Source of the DNA: Diadophis punctatus similis
Lineage: Eukaryota > Chordata > Lepidosauria > Squamata > Dipsadidae
Length of the DNA: 64,000 nt
Reading direction: 5' to 3'
Assembly: GCA_023053685.1 (NCBI GenBank)
Contig: JALIGW010000144.1
Span: 93,477 to 157,476, forward strand
Each line of letters starts with the position of its first letter. Position 1 is the first letter of the stretch. Made by a program: the position numbers and the translations under genes. This document shows positions 20,516-31,116 of this stretch, piece after piece. The notes below the pieces were generated by a model. It saw only the letters and a program-made list of their open reading frames with translations, did not search any database and was not told the DNA's origin.

Positions 20516-21039
20516 CAGGGGCGGATTCCTAATTTTTTTACTACCACTCTGTGGGTGTGGCTTATTTTGTGGGTGTGGCTTGCCAGCCATGTGACTGGGT
20601 GGGCGTGGCTTCTCGGACTGCTGAAGGGAGGGGAACTGAGATAGGTCCTGCCGCCCATTCCCCCTCCCCTCAGCAGCTCGAGAAGCCTCAAACGTGCGAA
20701 AATGCCTAGGATCATCACCGCGCGTTCGTGGCTTCTTGGACTGCTGAAGGGAGGGGAATGGAGATAGCTCCTGCCGCTCGTTCTTTCAGCGTCTCACATG
20801 CTCCCTCAGCCATCCTCCCCTGCTTGGACTCACTGTGGGGTAGGAAGGCAGCGCATGAGCAGTGCCGGAAACTCGGCTTCTGGTTATGCACAGAAGAAAA
20901 ATTTAAAAATAAATAATTTTTTTTTCAAAAAAATGGCATTGCCCAGGCACCAGCAACCAACCACACCGGTACTGTGACGTCACCAGTGGGCCGCTACCAG
21001 TGCTATAGAGTGGACCGCACTGGTAGGAACCCACCACTG
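20516..21039. mobile_element. hAT MITE, long CAGGGGTGGGTTCCTA family
   Basis: CAGGGGCGGATTCC...GGAACCCACCACTG with perfect 8-bp duplication GCCCCCTC. It lacks a central segment found in the 636-bp relative at 7370. Confidence 0.94.
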
Positions 21040-21219
21040 GCCCCCTCCCAATGGCACCTCCTTACATCTCAATCCCCAGGTGTGCCTTGTGAAGGAGGGT
21101 GGGGCACTCTCCTCCCTCGTAGCCAGCTCAGTCTGCATTGGTCTCGCCTTCTCTCTTCTCTCCGTACTCTAGGATCAGGAGGGGGTGGTCCTTGCTCTTT
21201 GCCTTAGCTCTGTCTTGTT

Positions 21220-21650
21220 TTGGACAATTTAAGATATGCTGATGATACAGTTCTGCTTGCCAGTAAGCATGAAGATCTTCAGCTCCTCATCAACAGAGTC
21301 ACAGAAATATCTGAAAAATATGGCTTGAAGCTTAACACCTCAAAAACCAAGATCATGGTCGTCAGCAAACAACCCATTAATTTACCGCCGATAACTTTGG
21401 AAAGAATACCACTTGAAAAAGTTGAAAGGATCACATACCTCGGTTCTAATTTTCATGAAAGCTGGGATGTGACTACTGAAGTGAAAACAAGGATAGAGAA
21501 AGATCGAACAGCATTCTTCAAAATGAAAAAAAGTCTTCTGTAGTCATGACATAAGCCTAAGATTGAAAATCAGGCTTGTCAGATGTTACATCTTTTCTAT
21601 CCTGCTCTACGGAGTAGAGAGTTGGTCTCTGATAGACAACCACTTGAAGC
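21220..21650 (+). mobile_element. BovB/RTE-type LINE reverse transcriptase fragment
   Basis: Frame 21220-21543 (107 aa) begins NLRYADDTVLLAS, including the RT catalytic YADD box, followed by EISEKYGLKLNTSKTKIMV and YLGSNF. These are RTE/BovB-clade palm motifs. Sequence to about 21650 (cctgctctacggagtagaga) continues the domain with a stop and frame change. Truncated at both ends. Confidence 0.85.
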
Positions 21651-21769
21651 ACTGTCCCACTAGTGAGGTATGGACACAACTGGCACATTAGATAAGGCTT
21701 TTCTGATTCTTGTCTGGACTATCCCGCAGGGCTAACATTATCTGGACTACTTCGCAGGGCTACCAATAT

Positions 21770-22088
21770 CTAAGCGTTCCAATATCTAAGGGGCTGACAC
21801 AAAGAGGAGAGGGGGTCAACTTATTTTCCAAAGCACCTGAAGTCAGGACAAGAAACAAAAGATGGAAACTAATCAAGGAGAGAAGCAACTTGGAATTAAG
21901 GAGAAACTTCCCAACAGTGAGGACAATTAACCAGTGGAACGGCTTGCCTTCAGAAGTTGTGGGAGCTCCATCACTGGAGGTTTTGAAGAAAAGACTGGAC
22001 AGCCACTTATCTGAAATTATATAGGGTCTGCTACCTGAGAAGGGGGTTGGACTAGAAGACCTCCAAAGTCCCCTCCCAACTCTATTCG
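21770..22088 (+). mobile_element. CR1 LINE 3' end
   Basis: From ccaatatctaaggggctgac through ggaaactaatcaaggag to ggggttggactagaagacc. A 104-codon frame spans 21710-22024 without a complete domain. Confidence 0.92.
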
Positions 22089-22094
22089 GATTGA

Positions 22095-22513
22095 TTGATG
22101 ATCTTCCACCCAACTTCTTGTCATGCCCTCAAATGCTTTGCAGAATAGGTCAACCCCTTCTTCTCTGTGACAGCCCCTCAAGTATTGGAAGACTGCTATC
22201 CCATCTGCCCTAGTCCTTCTCTTTGTTAGACTATTCAGAGGTCTTCAAACTTGGCAACTTTAAGACTTGTGGACTTCAACTCCCAGAATTTTCCAGCCAG
22301 CTATGCTGGCTGGAGAATTCTGGGAGTTGAAGTCCACAAGTCTTAAAGTTGCCAAGTTTGGGGAACCCCGGACTAGTTCATGCCTAGTTCCCCCTATCAT
22401 TCATCATATAATTTAGCCTTCAGGCCCTCCGTCATCGTTGCTGCTCTTCTCTGCACTCTTTCCAAGATCTCAGCAACTTTTTCGCATCATGGGGTCAAGA
22501 ACTGGATGCATTA
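22095..22513 (-). mobile_element. CR1 LINE fragment split by a foldback MITE
   Basis: 22095-22235 and 22371-22513 are one minus-strand CR1 (tcttccacccaacttcttgt, agcccctcaagtattggaag, gctgctcttctctgcactct). Lies tail-to-tail with the preceding CR1. Confidence 0.88.
22236..22370. mobile_element. Palindromic hAT MITE (gacttcaactcccagaatt)
   Basis: Almost perfect inverted repeat of about 60-bp arms (ttcaaacttggcaactttaa, gtggacttcaactcccagaa) around gccagctatgctggc. Flanks AGACTATT and GACTAGTT share a decayed duplication. A diverged relative is at 46294. Confidence 0.82.
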
Positions 22514-22693
22514 CAACAGTTCCTTTAATTCATTTATTGACTGTTCACAGATATAACTGCACTGAAAAAAGTGACTGAAGACTGTTTTTCACACTTACAA
22601 CCGTTGCAGCCTCCCCATGGTCATGTGATCAAAATTCAGATGCTTGGCAGCTGACTCGTATGTATGACGGTTGCAGTGTCCCGGGATCCTGTC

Positions 22694-23326
22694 CAGGGGT
22701 GAAATGCTCCCAGTTCGGTCGTGCCTGTCGGTCGTCGGAGAGCCGGTTGTGAAGGCAGCGCGAGGCTCCGCCCGGATGCCGCCATTTGGCTTCTTTTACC
22801 CTCTGCGCATGTGCAAAGCGTTTTATTTATTTATTTATTTATTATTTGTTCTTCTATGCCGCCCTACTCCCGAGGGACTCAGGGCGGCATACAACAATTT
22901 TATAAGAACATCAATAATAAAAAGTGATTTAAAAATAGCAATTAAGAAAATATACAAAAGTTAAAAAAGTTCACAATCAACCATACCAAGGGGGGAATTC
23001 GGATGGATTTAGTCTTTCCCCCCTGCCTGCAGGAAGAGCCATGTCTTAACGGCTTTCCAGAAGGCCAGCAGGGTGGGGATGGTTCGGGTCTCTGGGGGAA
23101 GTTGGTTGCAGAGCGCGGGCCCCCCCACAGAGAAGGCCCTCCCCCTAGAGCCTGCCAACCGGCATTGTTTGGCTGACGGGACCTGGAGGAGGCCCAAAGC
23201 GTTCTGTGCATGCGGAGAGGGTAAAAGAACCCAAATGGCGGCGGGTGGGCGGAGCCTCGTGCTGCCTTCACGACCGGCTCTCTGATGACCGACAGGCACG
23301 TCCGAACCGGGAGCATTTCACCACTG
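22694..23326. mobile_element. Foldback hAT MITE with L2 insertion
   Basis: CAGGGGTGAAATGCTCC...GGAGCATTTCACCACTG-like ends with long matching arms (gaggctccgcccggatgcc versus aggcggcgggtgggcggagcctc-type). Flanks ATCCTGTC and a one-base-shifted TTCCTGTC. The centre holds an L2 at 22823-23194. Confidence 0.84.
22823..23194 (-). mobile_element. L2-like LINE 3' end inside hAT
   Basis: Starts with the TTTATTTATT tail, then gccgccctactcccgaggga, then the RT C-terminus on the minus strand. Flanked by a perfect 9-bp duplication CAAAGCGTT (22814-22822 and 23195-23203). Confidence 0.93.
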
Positions 23327-23545
23327 ATTCCTGTCATCCCCTTTTGCGACCTTCTTACAAGCAAAGTCATGGGGGAAGCCAGGTTCACTTAACAACCGTG
23401 TTGCTAACTTAAACCACTGCAGGGATTTACTTAACCCCTATGGCAAGAAAGGTTGTAAAGTGGGGCAAAATCCTCTTAGCACATGCTTCGCTTAGCAACA
23501 GGGATTCGGGGCTCGATGGTGTTCGTAAGTTGAGGACTACCTGCA

Positions 23546-24359
23546 TTTCAAACGTGGCCTCAGCAGTGCAGTTAGAAAGCGTTATTATCATTTCACTTGA
23601 CCTATTCCATGAATAAGGAACTGGGTTGGAATTCAGCGTCTGGCCCATGCCTGATAAAAGCAAGGAAATTGGGTCAATATTGTATAACAAACCTTTTTTC
23701 CCCCCTTCTGTTTTCACTGTGAATTAAACCAAATTCCCTCATTCTGGCAGTGGTTTTTTTTTTTTGGTTTAAAATTCTTTTGCATTAAGTAAATCTCTGT
23801 ATGAATATAGCAGCCGAATGAATTTTTGCCTGCAAAGCTGTTTATTTTTAGTCTTCCCACTGGCTAAATTATGACCTAACCTATTTGACAATACGCATCC
23901 ATTTTTATCTATTGCTACGAGCTGTCTGCCTTTTTTCTTTCTTTTTTTTCCTGGTAGAGTTAATGTTAACTACGAGGGTATTTAACTCCTACGACACCCA
24001 AAAAGATGGCATTCTTTAGGTTTACACTCACATGGTTTTTCTTTTTTCATAATTGTGACTTAGTTAAAATTGTCATCCATCATTCCCCAAAACCCAGTTA
24101 TACTCTATCCTCCCTCCAAAGTCTCAAGACAGCACAGTCGTAAGAACTGTAGTGCTGGGAGGCCCATTAAGCAGTGAGTACAATTCCGTAATCGGGAAAT
24201 TGGTTTGTTTGTTTCTTTGTTTATGTCAACTTAGAGTGGTTAACATAAAAGCAAAATTCAATAGAAAGCAAAAATAAGAAGAAGTAGACATACAGTGGCA
24301 TCTGAGGACAACAACAATTATTATAGTACCTAGCACCCATTTCATGGGACCCATTAATC
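23546..24359. other. AT-rich island, candidate conserved noncoding element
   Basis: No repeat recognised apart from short T and CTTT runs. 23560-23720 and 23780-23960 contain agcgttattatcatttcact, gcattaagtaaatctctgta and tggctaaattatgaccta. No exon signature. Confidence 0.38.
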
Positions 24360-24990
24360 TGGTGGAAGAGAATATTTGTAGCTCTGGGGTCCTTGGTGCT
24401 CTTGAGTGCTCTCGGCTGTTTTCTGCAGACATTTCATTACCCAACTAGGTGACATCATCAGTGCTAGAAGGGAGTGTGATTTGCAGAGAGGAGGAGGAGG
24501 AGGAGGACTGTGAGGTCCTTGGTGGTCTCTGAGCTTGGTTGTTTTCTTGCAGAAGCTTCATTACCCAACTAGGTAACATCATCAGTGCTAGAAGGGAGTG
24601 GGATTTACAGAGAGGAGGAGGAGGAGGAGGAGGAGGAGGAGGAGGAGGAGGAGGAGGAGGAGGAGGAGGAGGAGGAGGAGGAGGAGGAGGAGGAGGAGGA
24701 CTGTGGGGTCCTTGGTACTCTCGAGCTTGGCTGTTTTCTGCAGACATTTCATTACCCAACTAGGTAACATCAACAGTGCTAGATGGAAGTGGGATTGCTC
24801 TTTGTTTATATACAAGTGGCTTGCCCTACTGGTGTTGGTAGGAGTGTTTTTGGAGGTTCCTGACAAGGCAAGTCACTAGTATATAAACAGAGAGCGAACC
24901 TCACTCCCTTCTAGCACTGATGATGTTACCTAGTTGGGTCATGAGATGTCCGAAGAAAACAACCAAACTTATTAGAGCACCAAGGACCTA
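24360..24990 (-). mobile_element. Tandem Penelope-like units with (GAG)n
   Basis: Three minus-strand units each run (GAG)n, actgtgnggtccttggt, gagcttggntgttttctgcag, catttcattacccaactagg, catcatcagtgctagaaggg. They are separated by 20- to 100-bp (GAG)n arrays, the longest at 24615-24699. A plus-strand unit (24905-24990) ends the cluster head-to-head. CTGATGA...GAAA cores at 24428-24461 (intact), 24551-24585, 24743-24776 and 24917-24950 (mutated). Confidence 0.62.
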
Positions 24991-25234
24991 TTAATCTAAT
25001 GGAGAGCACTTAATTAATCTTCCAGTTGTATACCTGGATAAGCAAACATGGTTTTCGAAACCAGCAAAATTGAGGCTAGCCAATTCTCAGGGGATAATGT
25101 TCCAGGCTGCCCAGTATCCATTCGAGCGCATTCAATGAATGGCACTACCATTTTCTTCAGTCTTGGATTTCTCTATCAAACTCATCCTACAGGATCCCCC
25201 ACATTTGGGTCAGGTGCTGGAAGACAGCACCTGA
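24991..25234. other. Unassigned
   Basis: Nothing recognised. It contains the small palindrome catttgggtcaggtgctgg / cagcacctgacccaaaat at 25200-25243. Confidence 0.35.
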
Positions 25235-25462
25235 CCCAAAATCATCTTTGCCATGGTTGCACAGTTGTAGTATTGCAGGCTAATTCACTGCTCACTCCAG
25301 GAGTTTGATCCTGACCGGCTTAAGGTTGACTCAGCTTTCCGTCCTTCCGAGGTGGGTAAAATGAGGACCCAGATTGTTGGGGGGAAATAGGCTCACTCTG
25401 TAAACCACTTAGAGAGGGCTGTAAAGCACTGTGAAGTGGTATACAAGTCTGCTATTGCTACT
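25235..25462 (+). mobile_element. S1 SINE, 5'-damaged
   Basis: Body (taaggttgactcagctttcc, ggacccagattgttgggggg) and 3' end (taaaccacttagagagggct), with a weak tRNA part (gtagtattgcaggctaattc, gtttgatcctgaccgg). Confidence 0.85.
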
Positions 25463-25491
25463 TTTTATTACTATTTATTTATTACTATTAC

Positions 25492-25881
25492 TACTTCAGC
25501 TTCAACCACAATAATACACGAGCTCACAATAGATACAAACTTAATGTAAACCGCTCCAGATTTGATTGCAAAAAAATTGACTTCAACAACAGAGTGGTCA
25601 AGGCCTGGAACACTTTACCTGACTCAGTAGTTTCTTCCCCTAACCCCCAAAACTTCAACCTCGGATTATCTACCATCGACCTCACCCCATTCCTAAGAGG
25701 TCGGTAAGGGGCGTGCATAAGCGCACAATCGTGCCTATTGTTCCTGTCCTAATGTACCCATATATTCATACCTCTTTTACTCTTATTCATGCTTGTACTA
25801 TTACATATATATTCAATCATGTTTTACTGTTTATACTTTGCTTATAATCATATATGCTTGACAAATAAACAAATACAAATG
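25492..25881 (+). mobile_element. LINE-B 3' end
   Basis: From ctacttcagcttcaaccaca through cctgactcagtagtttcttc and ggggcgtgcataagcgcaca to the acaaataaacaaatacaaat tail. Confidence 0.9.
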
Positions 25882-26117
25882 CAAATATTTGCTGTGCTCA
25901 TTTTGGAGACACCTTCCAACAAAAGATAGTTTGGACTGAGAATTTGAGGATTACAACCCCAACATTCCTGGATAACATTAGTTTGGAGAAGGCTGGTATA
26001 AACCATTGGCCTATTTGTAAAAGTCAATAGCTTATCATTTCCTAGGTTTGATTTTGCATGGTATCCCAAGAACACCCAGTGCCCAATCCCCAAATTTCAC
26101 AAAATATAAAGATCTCA
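25882..26117. other. Unassigned
   Basis: Includes tttgaggattacaaccccaa, which may be a diverged MITE. Otherwise nothing recognised. Confidence 0.3.
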
Positions 26118-26245
26118 AAAGTCTATGGAGATTCTCGGTCATCCAGGTGATGGTTGTCCCAGAGGTGCTTTTTTTCAAGAGGCAACTGGACTTTCTGGTT
26201 TTTCTTTGAAGACGTTTCGCTTCTCATCCAAGAAGCTTCTTCAGC
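26118..26245 (-). mobile_element. Penelope-like family-2 fragment
   Basis: Minus strand of the 17140 family: ctatggagattctcggtcat, aagaggcaactggactttct, gacgtttcgcttctcatcca. The GAAACGTC motif lies at 26211-26218 on the minus strand. Confidence 0.62.
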
Positions 26246-26997
26246 TCTCAAAAGATCTCAAAAGACTTCACACTATAGCAATGGCCTAAAATCTTACAAG
26301 TCTTGCAAAATGTCAGCCTTCCCACAGGCATCGTCCCTAAAATCCTTGAAAGATTTGGCCTTCTCACAAATGTTGCCCCTTTGTCCTTGGATTTGAAGAA
26401 TCGTGGACATTTGTTTACGGAGCCAATAAGTAGCCTGTCATTAGCAGTTGTCATGCTGTTGACTTCTAATCTATGGGAAATTCAGTTCCCATGGATTCGG
26501 CTGTTTCCATGGATTCTGATAGCTCTACAAGGACATCTTCTCAATCCTTGTACTCGGTTGATGTCAGGCACAAATAATCAAGAACATTTGTTGAGTCTGA
26601 AGCACAGAAGAATTTATTATTTCTACCTGTATACAAGAATCTAGTCAACTAATGGTCAAAGCTAAACTGATGCTACCTAAGAGTCAATGGAATTCATGGG
26701 GAGCTGCACTTGGAACTCTTGTGGGAATGCAATGAATCCAAAGTTATGACACGCTTGACCCTACCTTCTAGCTAGCTTGCTTTTCTCCTACAGTTGTTGC
26801 ACCTACCACATCAGTTAGACCAAATCCTGAAGGATGCTGTGTGGGTGAGGGACAAGTCTGGAGACCAAGCTCAACATAAGAAAACTATCCCACCATATTA
26901 TTTTTCTTCTCATTTTTGCTGACATCCTCTGGCCTTCGCCTCTACACACAAAAGCTTCTTTGAAGGAATTGATCCTTCTTGCCTACATTTTAAATTA
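26246..26997. other. Unassigned stretch
   Basis: No family recognised. A TTTATTATTTC motif at about 26613 and the TG-start near 26562 could mark a degraded minus-strand LTR, but no second end was found. The 113-codon frame 26303-26644 has no domain. Confidence 0.3.
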
Positions 26998-27425
26998 ATA
27001 GCAATAGCACTTAGACATATACAGTATACCACTTCATAGTGCTTCACAACCCTCTCTAAGCAGTTTACAGAGTCAGCCTCTTGCCCCCAACAATCTGGGT
27101 CCTCATTGTACCAACCTTGGAAGCATGGAAGGCCAAGTCAACCTTGAGCCGGTCATGATAACAACAAACAAAAAACAAAACAAAACAAAGGACAATAGAG
27201 TAATCAATGCCTGGAATGCACTACCTGACTCTGTGGTTTCTTCCCCAAACCCCAAAAACTTAAACCTTAGACTGTCTACAGTTGACCTCACCCCATTCCT
27301 AAGAGGTCTGTAAGGGGCGTGCATAAGCGCACCATTGTGCCTACCGTCCCTGTCCTTCTGTCCTATTGTCTAAATTTACCTATACATACTTGGCTTTTGT
27401 TTATCTTGTACACGTGTTGACAAAA

Positions 27426-27460
<35 letters not shown>

Positions 27461-27706
27461 AAATAAAAAATAAAAAAATAAAAAAATAAAAAAATAAAAA
27501 AATAAAAAAATAAAAAAATAAAAAAATAAAAAAATAAAAAAATAAAAAAATAAAAAAATAAAAAAATAAAAAAATAAAAAAATAAAAAAAATAAAAAAAT
27601 AAAAAAATAAAAAAATAAAAAAATAAAAAATAAATGATCGAAAGTGGGAATTCAGAGTTAGCCTGTAATACTGCATTCTAACCACTACGCCACCACAGCT
27701 CTTAAA
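26998..27706 (-). mobile_element. S1 SINE split by a LINE-B insertion
   Basis: 26998-27155 (gcaatagcacttagac, ccctctctaagcagtttaca, caatctgggtcctcattgta) and 27640-27706 (gcctgtaatactgcattcta, accactacgccaccacag) are the two ends of one minus-strand SINE. Confidence 0.87.
27165..27634 (+). mobile_element. LINE-B 3' end with long (TAAAAAA)n tail
   Basis: 27190-27420 is the LINE-B terminal RT/3' UTR (aatgcctggaatgcactacc, ggggcgtgcataagcgcacc). The tail at 27420-27634 begins AAATA and shifts to an AAAAAAT heptamer repeated about 24 times. Confidence 0.92.
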
Positions 27707-28230
27707 TTCTGCAAAGAAAACTTACTGGAATTATGGCCTAAGAGTGGGTGGTACGTTGTAGCTTGCTTGATCTTCTATAAGAGGTACTAAAGAATCATTA
27801 GCATCTTGGATTCCAGTATAGGATTTAGTTCCTCTGGTAGGGTAAGACTGCTTAAAATGCAGATGTTCTTTGAATGTGGTAAAGCATCCGAGCATCTACA
27901 TGGCTCTGATGAGTAAAGAAAATTGTAGCATTTTCTTCAGGCCATGAAGTGGAATGTTGTGAACTTCAGTTTGGCTGCACTGGATAAATTGATCTAATTT
28001 AAAAAGAAGCCACAAAGAAGTAAAAGAGGTCATGGGGAAGCCATCAAGTCCAGCTCTTTGCAAAAACGCTGATGAAAGGGTTGGCCATCTAACATTTCCT
28101 TGAAGGCATTCGGAGAAAGGCTGCACCCGATTTCTTACGGGGTTAGCAAAGTGTGAGCTAAGCATCTAGAAATGGAAGAATTCTTATTTACATTTAATCA
28201 AAATCTGCCTCTCTTCAACTTTGGGGTTGT
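27707..28230. other. Unassigned stretch
   Basis: Mixed-composition DNA without a recognised repeat. An 89-codon minus frame at 27896-28165 has no recognised domain. Confidence 0.3.
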
Positions 28231-28740
28231 TGTAAGGAATATCTTTCTGGGTTCAGTTCCAAGTGGGGAAAAAGACACTGGATTCATGAAAGTTGCTTGG
28301 AAAGAAGGTTTAATATGGTGGACAGGAGCACATGGCATGAGCCCCTGTACAGAAAAGGTAGCTTACATGGTTCCAGATGTGGGTGAAGAGAAAAGGGAAG
28401 AAGAGATGCTGAGTTCCTTGTTTTATACTCTCTGTTGGGTCCCATCTCTTAGTTTCCTGTTCCTGTGTATATAATGCACTGATTGGTGGTCAGGCTCCCA
28501 GAAGGCCATGCAGTGGCAACTCTATAGGCTTTTGTCTGTCCCAGGCTTGGCTGAATGAAAGGGCCTTGGGCAAATCCTATTATGGTTCTTTGTTATGTAG
28601 GCTCCAGGCTAGGTGGGAGGAATGTGTGAGCTGGGCCCAGTCCTTAATGGTCCATTGGCAAAGGGTGGGGGCAGGGGGCTGCAGGAAGCTGTTTTGTATT
28701 TAAACCAGGTTTCTCCTTTCCTCATTCAGGGAAACATATT
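28231..28740 (-). mobile_element. Probable solo LTR, minus strand
   Basis: The left end TGTAAGG is CCTTACA on the minus strand. Minus-strand promoter elements are ordered as in an LTR: a CCAAT motif at about 28650, TATAAAA at 28421-28427 (TTTTATA on +), ATTAAA at 28309-28314. The right boundary is not resolved. Confidence 0.45.
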
Positions 28741-28799
28741 CTTTCATTTTTCAGTATTTTCTAGGATATTTCAATTTTCTAGGAGGGGGTGGGTACTAA

Positions 28800-28905
28800 C
28801 ATCCTACAGGGTCCTTGGTGTTCTCTGAGCTCACTTGTGGTTTTTTTTTGCAGATGTTTCATGACCCAACTAGGTAACATCATCAGTGGAGTGGGTTTTG
28901 CTCTC
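28800..28905 (-). mobile_element. Penelope-like unit with hammerhead-like core
   Basis: Minus strand of the 24.4-kb unit: gggtccttggtgttctctga, gcagatgtttcatgacccaa, catcatcag. Core CTGATGA...GAAACATC at 28853-28886. Confidence 0.6.
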
Positions 28906-29216
28906 CGATGATGGCTTGCCAGGGGCCTTGCCCTAATCAAGGAACTGCTAAGCTTGGCAACCTGCAACTGTTCTTCATAGGTTTTGGTCTTCTTTTCTAT
29001 GAATTATTTTTAGATATTCAAACTCTGCTATCCTATCTTTGCTTAGTCTTCCCTTCCAGCGCTAAATATTTCCAATCTTTTCCATTCCTTGTGGTATGGC
29101 TTCATTTTTAGACTCCTAAATTCAACATTGGCCAGTTTGCCTCCCCACTGTGCACCACAGACTGTGAACCTGCAGAATGTAACCATTCCTGATATGTTAA
29201 AGCAGTGGCCCCAAAA
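28906..29216. other. Unassigned stretch
   Basis: Contains a short CR1-like phrase (gcaactgttcttcataggtt at about 28966). Otherwise nothing recognised. Confidence 0.3.
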
Positions 29217-29474
29217 AGAGCCGAGGTGACGCAGCAGTTAGAGTGGGGTACTGCAGGCTACTTTAGCTGACTGTGATCCGCAGGTCAGCAGTTCAAATCT
29301 CACCGGCTCAAGGTTGACTCAGCCTTCCATCCTTCCAAGGTTGGTAAAATGAGGACCCAGATTGTTGGGGGCAACGTAAAAATATATACATTGCTTACTG
29401 GTGTAAACCGCTTAGAGAGTGCTTGCACTGTGAGGCAGTATATAAATGTCACTAATAAATAATAAATAAATAAA
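29217..29474 (+). mobile_element. S1 SINE, full length
   Basis: gagccgaggtgacgcagcag head, gttcaaatctc B box, body, and 3' end tgtgaggcagtatataaatg with (AAATA)n tail. This subfamily ends cactaataaa rather than the GCTATT repeat. Confidence 0.93.
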
Positions 29475-29966
29475 CTCGGAACCTGAACGCAGAATATTGG
29501 AAGAAAAACCGACCGAGATGGAAGATTACAGTAGCAAAAAGATGAACTTCTGTCTACCAGCCTTTCTTTCATTTCATTTCATTTTCTTTTTTCTTTTAAG
29601 CCTCAGCCTTCTCTCTGCTTTTGGGTTTTGGTCAAGCAGCAGCTAATGCAAGATGACAGGGCAGGTTCCCTTAGGGTCTAACATGAGCAATTTCAGCGCT
29701 GGCATTTTGATTTATCTTTAAGCAGCAGTTTTCAAAAGGGTACAGCTTAAAAAAGAAGTTGGCTTGGGTCCCTGGCTCTCACTCATATATTTTTTTTCCC
29801 TCTTTAGGCACAATCAGTGACACAGGATGCTTTAAAAAAAAGGATTAACTTCTTTGGAGTAAGCTTAGCAGAAAGGAAACCGTTATTTCATCAGGGTCAA
29901 GTCTTCCTGGACTTCCCTTTTCTCAACGTCCCATTCTTTCAAGCCAGGAACCAAAGACATTTTTAC
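29475..29966. other. Unassigned island
   Basis: 29620-29760 (gcagcagctaatgcaagatg, catgagcaatttcagcgctg, tttatctttaagcagcagtt) is non-repetitive and may be conserved noncoding. The rest is T-rich. Confidence 0.35.
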
Positions 29967-30246
29967 AGAGTAACAGAGTTGGAAGGGACCTGGGAGGTCT
30001 TCTAGTCCAACCCCCTGCTCAAGCAGCAGACCCTATACCATTCCAGGCAAATGGCTGTCCAATCTCCTCTTAAAAATCTCCAATGATGGAGCACTCAGAA
30101 TTTCTGAAGGCAACTTCCGTTCCACTGATTAATTGTTCTCGCTGTCAGGAAGTTTTTCCTTGGTCCTAGGTTGCTTCTCTCCTTGATTAGTTTCCATCTG
30201 TTGCTTCTTGCCCTGCCTTCAGGTGCTTTGGAGATTAGGTTGACTC

Positions 30247-30609
30247 CAGGGGTGGGTTCTAACTTACCTCGCTGCTGGTTCGCTTCCTCCCGCGCCACGT
30301 GGGCGCGCCTAGTGCGCGCAAGCACAGTGGCAAAAATCCGCATTTTTTAAAAAAAAGCCGAAAACAAGATGGCGACGCATGTGCAGTGCCAGAAACCTGG
30401 CTTCTGTGCATGCTCAGAAGAAAAAATAAATAAGAAAATTCCCCCAAAAATTCAGAAAAAATAAAAAATAAAATCAAAAAATAAATAAATATGGGGGTGC
30501 CCACGGACCGGCACCGACCGAACCAGTTCCATGATGTCATTGTGACGTCACCAGCAGGTTGCTACCGGTTCAGTCGAAATGGTCTGAACCAGGAAGACCC
30601 CCCCCTCTG
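30247..30609. mobile_element. hAT MITE in CR1
   Basis: CAGGGGTGGGTTCTAAC...CCCCCTCTG with perfect 8-bp duplication GTTGACTC (30239-30246 and 30610-30617). Confidence 0.93.
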
Positions 30610-30970
30610 GTTGACTCCCTCTCCTTTGTGGCAACCTCTGAGATATTGGAACACTGCTATCATGTCTCCCCTGGTCCTTCTTTTCATTAAACTAGACATA
30701 CCCACTTCCTGCAACCGTTCTTCATATGTTTTAGCCTCCAGTCCCCTCATCATCTTTGTTGCTCTTCTCTGCACTCTTTCTAAGAGTCTCAACATCTTTT
30801 TTATATGATGGTGACCAAAACTGAATGCAGTATTCCAAGTGTGGCCCTACCAAGGCATTATAAAGTGGTATTAACGCTTTGTGCGATCTTGATTCTATCC
30901 CTCCGTTAATGCAGCCTAGGACTGCGTTGGCTTTTTTGGCGGCTGCTGCACACTGCTGGTTCATATTTAA

Positions 30971-31116
30971 CAGATTAACAGAGTTGGAAGGCACTTTGCA
31001 GGTCATCTAGTCCAACCCCCTGCCAAAGCAGGAGACCCTTACATCTGCCTCTACCTAGGATCGAACTCACAACCTCCTGATTGTGAGGCAAGAGCTCCAC
31101 CTCTAGGCCACAGCAG
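30971..31116 (-). mobile_element. CR1-tailed tRNA SINE
   Basis: On the minus strand a tRNA-like head (tggcctagaggtggagct A box, gagttcgatccta B box) is joined to a CR1 3' terminus (gggggttggactagatgacc). TTTAA is duplicated around it within CR1. The CR1 tail suggests mobilisation by CR1 machinery. Confidence 0.85.

Larger units (their letters stand above)
18857..21219 (-). mobile_element. LTR-B copy broken by nested insertions
   Basis: Pieces 18857-18928, 19961-19979, 20202-20515 and 21040-21219 follow the order of the better copy at 57776-58933: tgatgacc start, cccctttattgctcc, agcctctggctg, cgcttgttcccgacaaatgc, caggtgtgccttgtgaagg. Insertions are the L2, two other LTRs and a hAT. It is cut by the BovB at its right end. 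Confidence 0.78.
22514..23545. mobile_element. Mariner-type MITE interrupted by hAT plus L2
   Basis: 22514-22693 (acaaccgttgcagcctcccc, tgtatgacggttgcagtgtc) and 23327-23545 (gcgaccttcttacaagcaaa, ttgaggactacctgc) are two halves of one element separated by the 22694 hAT. Confidence 0.85.

Noticed and set aside
21220..21543. Active reverse transcriptase gene
   Set aside because: YADD is intact but the domain is truncated at both ends with no start, endonuclease or complete thumb.
26562..26930. Minus-strand LTR
   Set aside because: Has a TTTATT signal but I could not define a second terminus or a target duplication.
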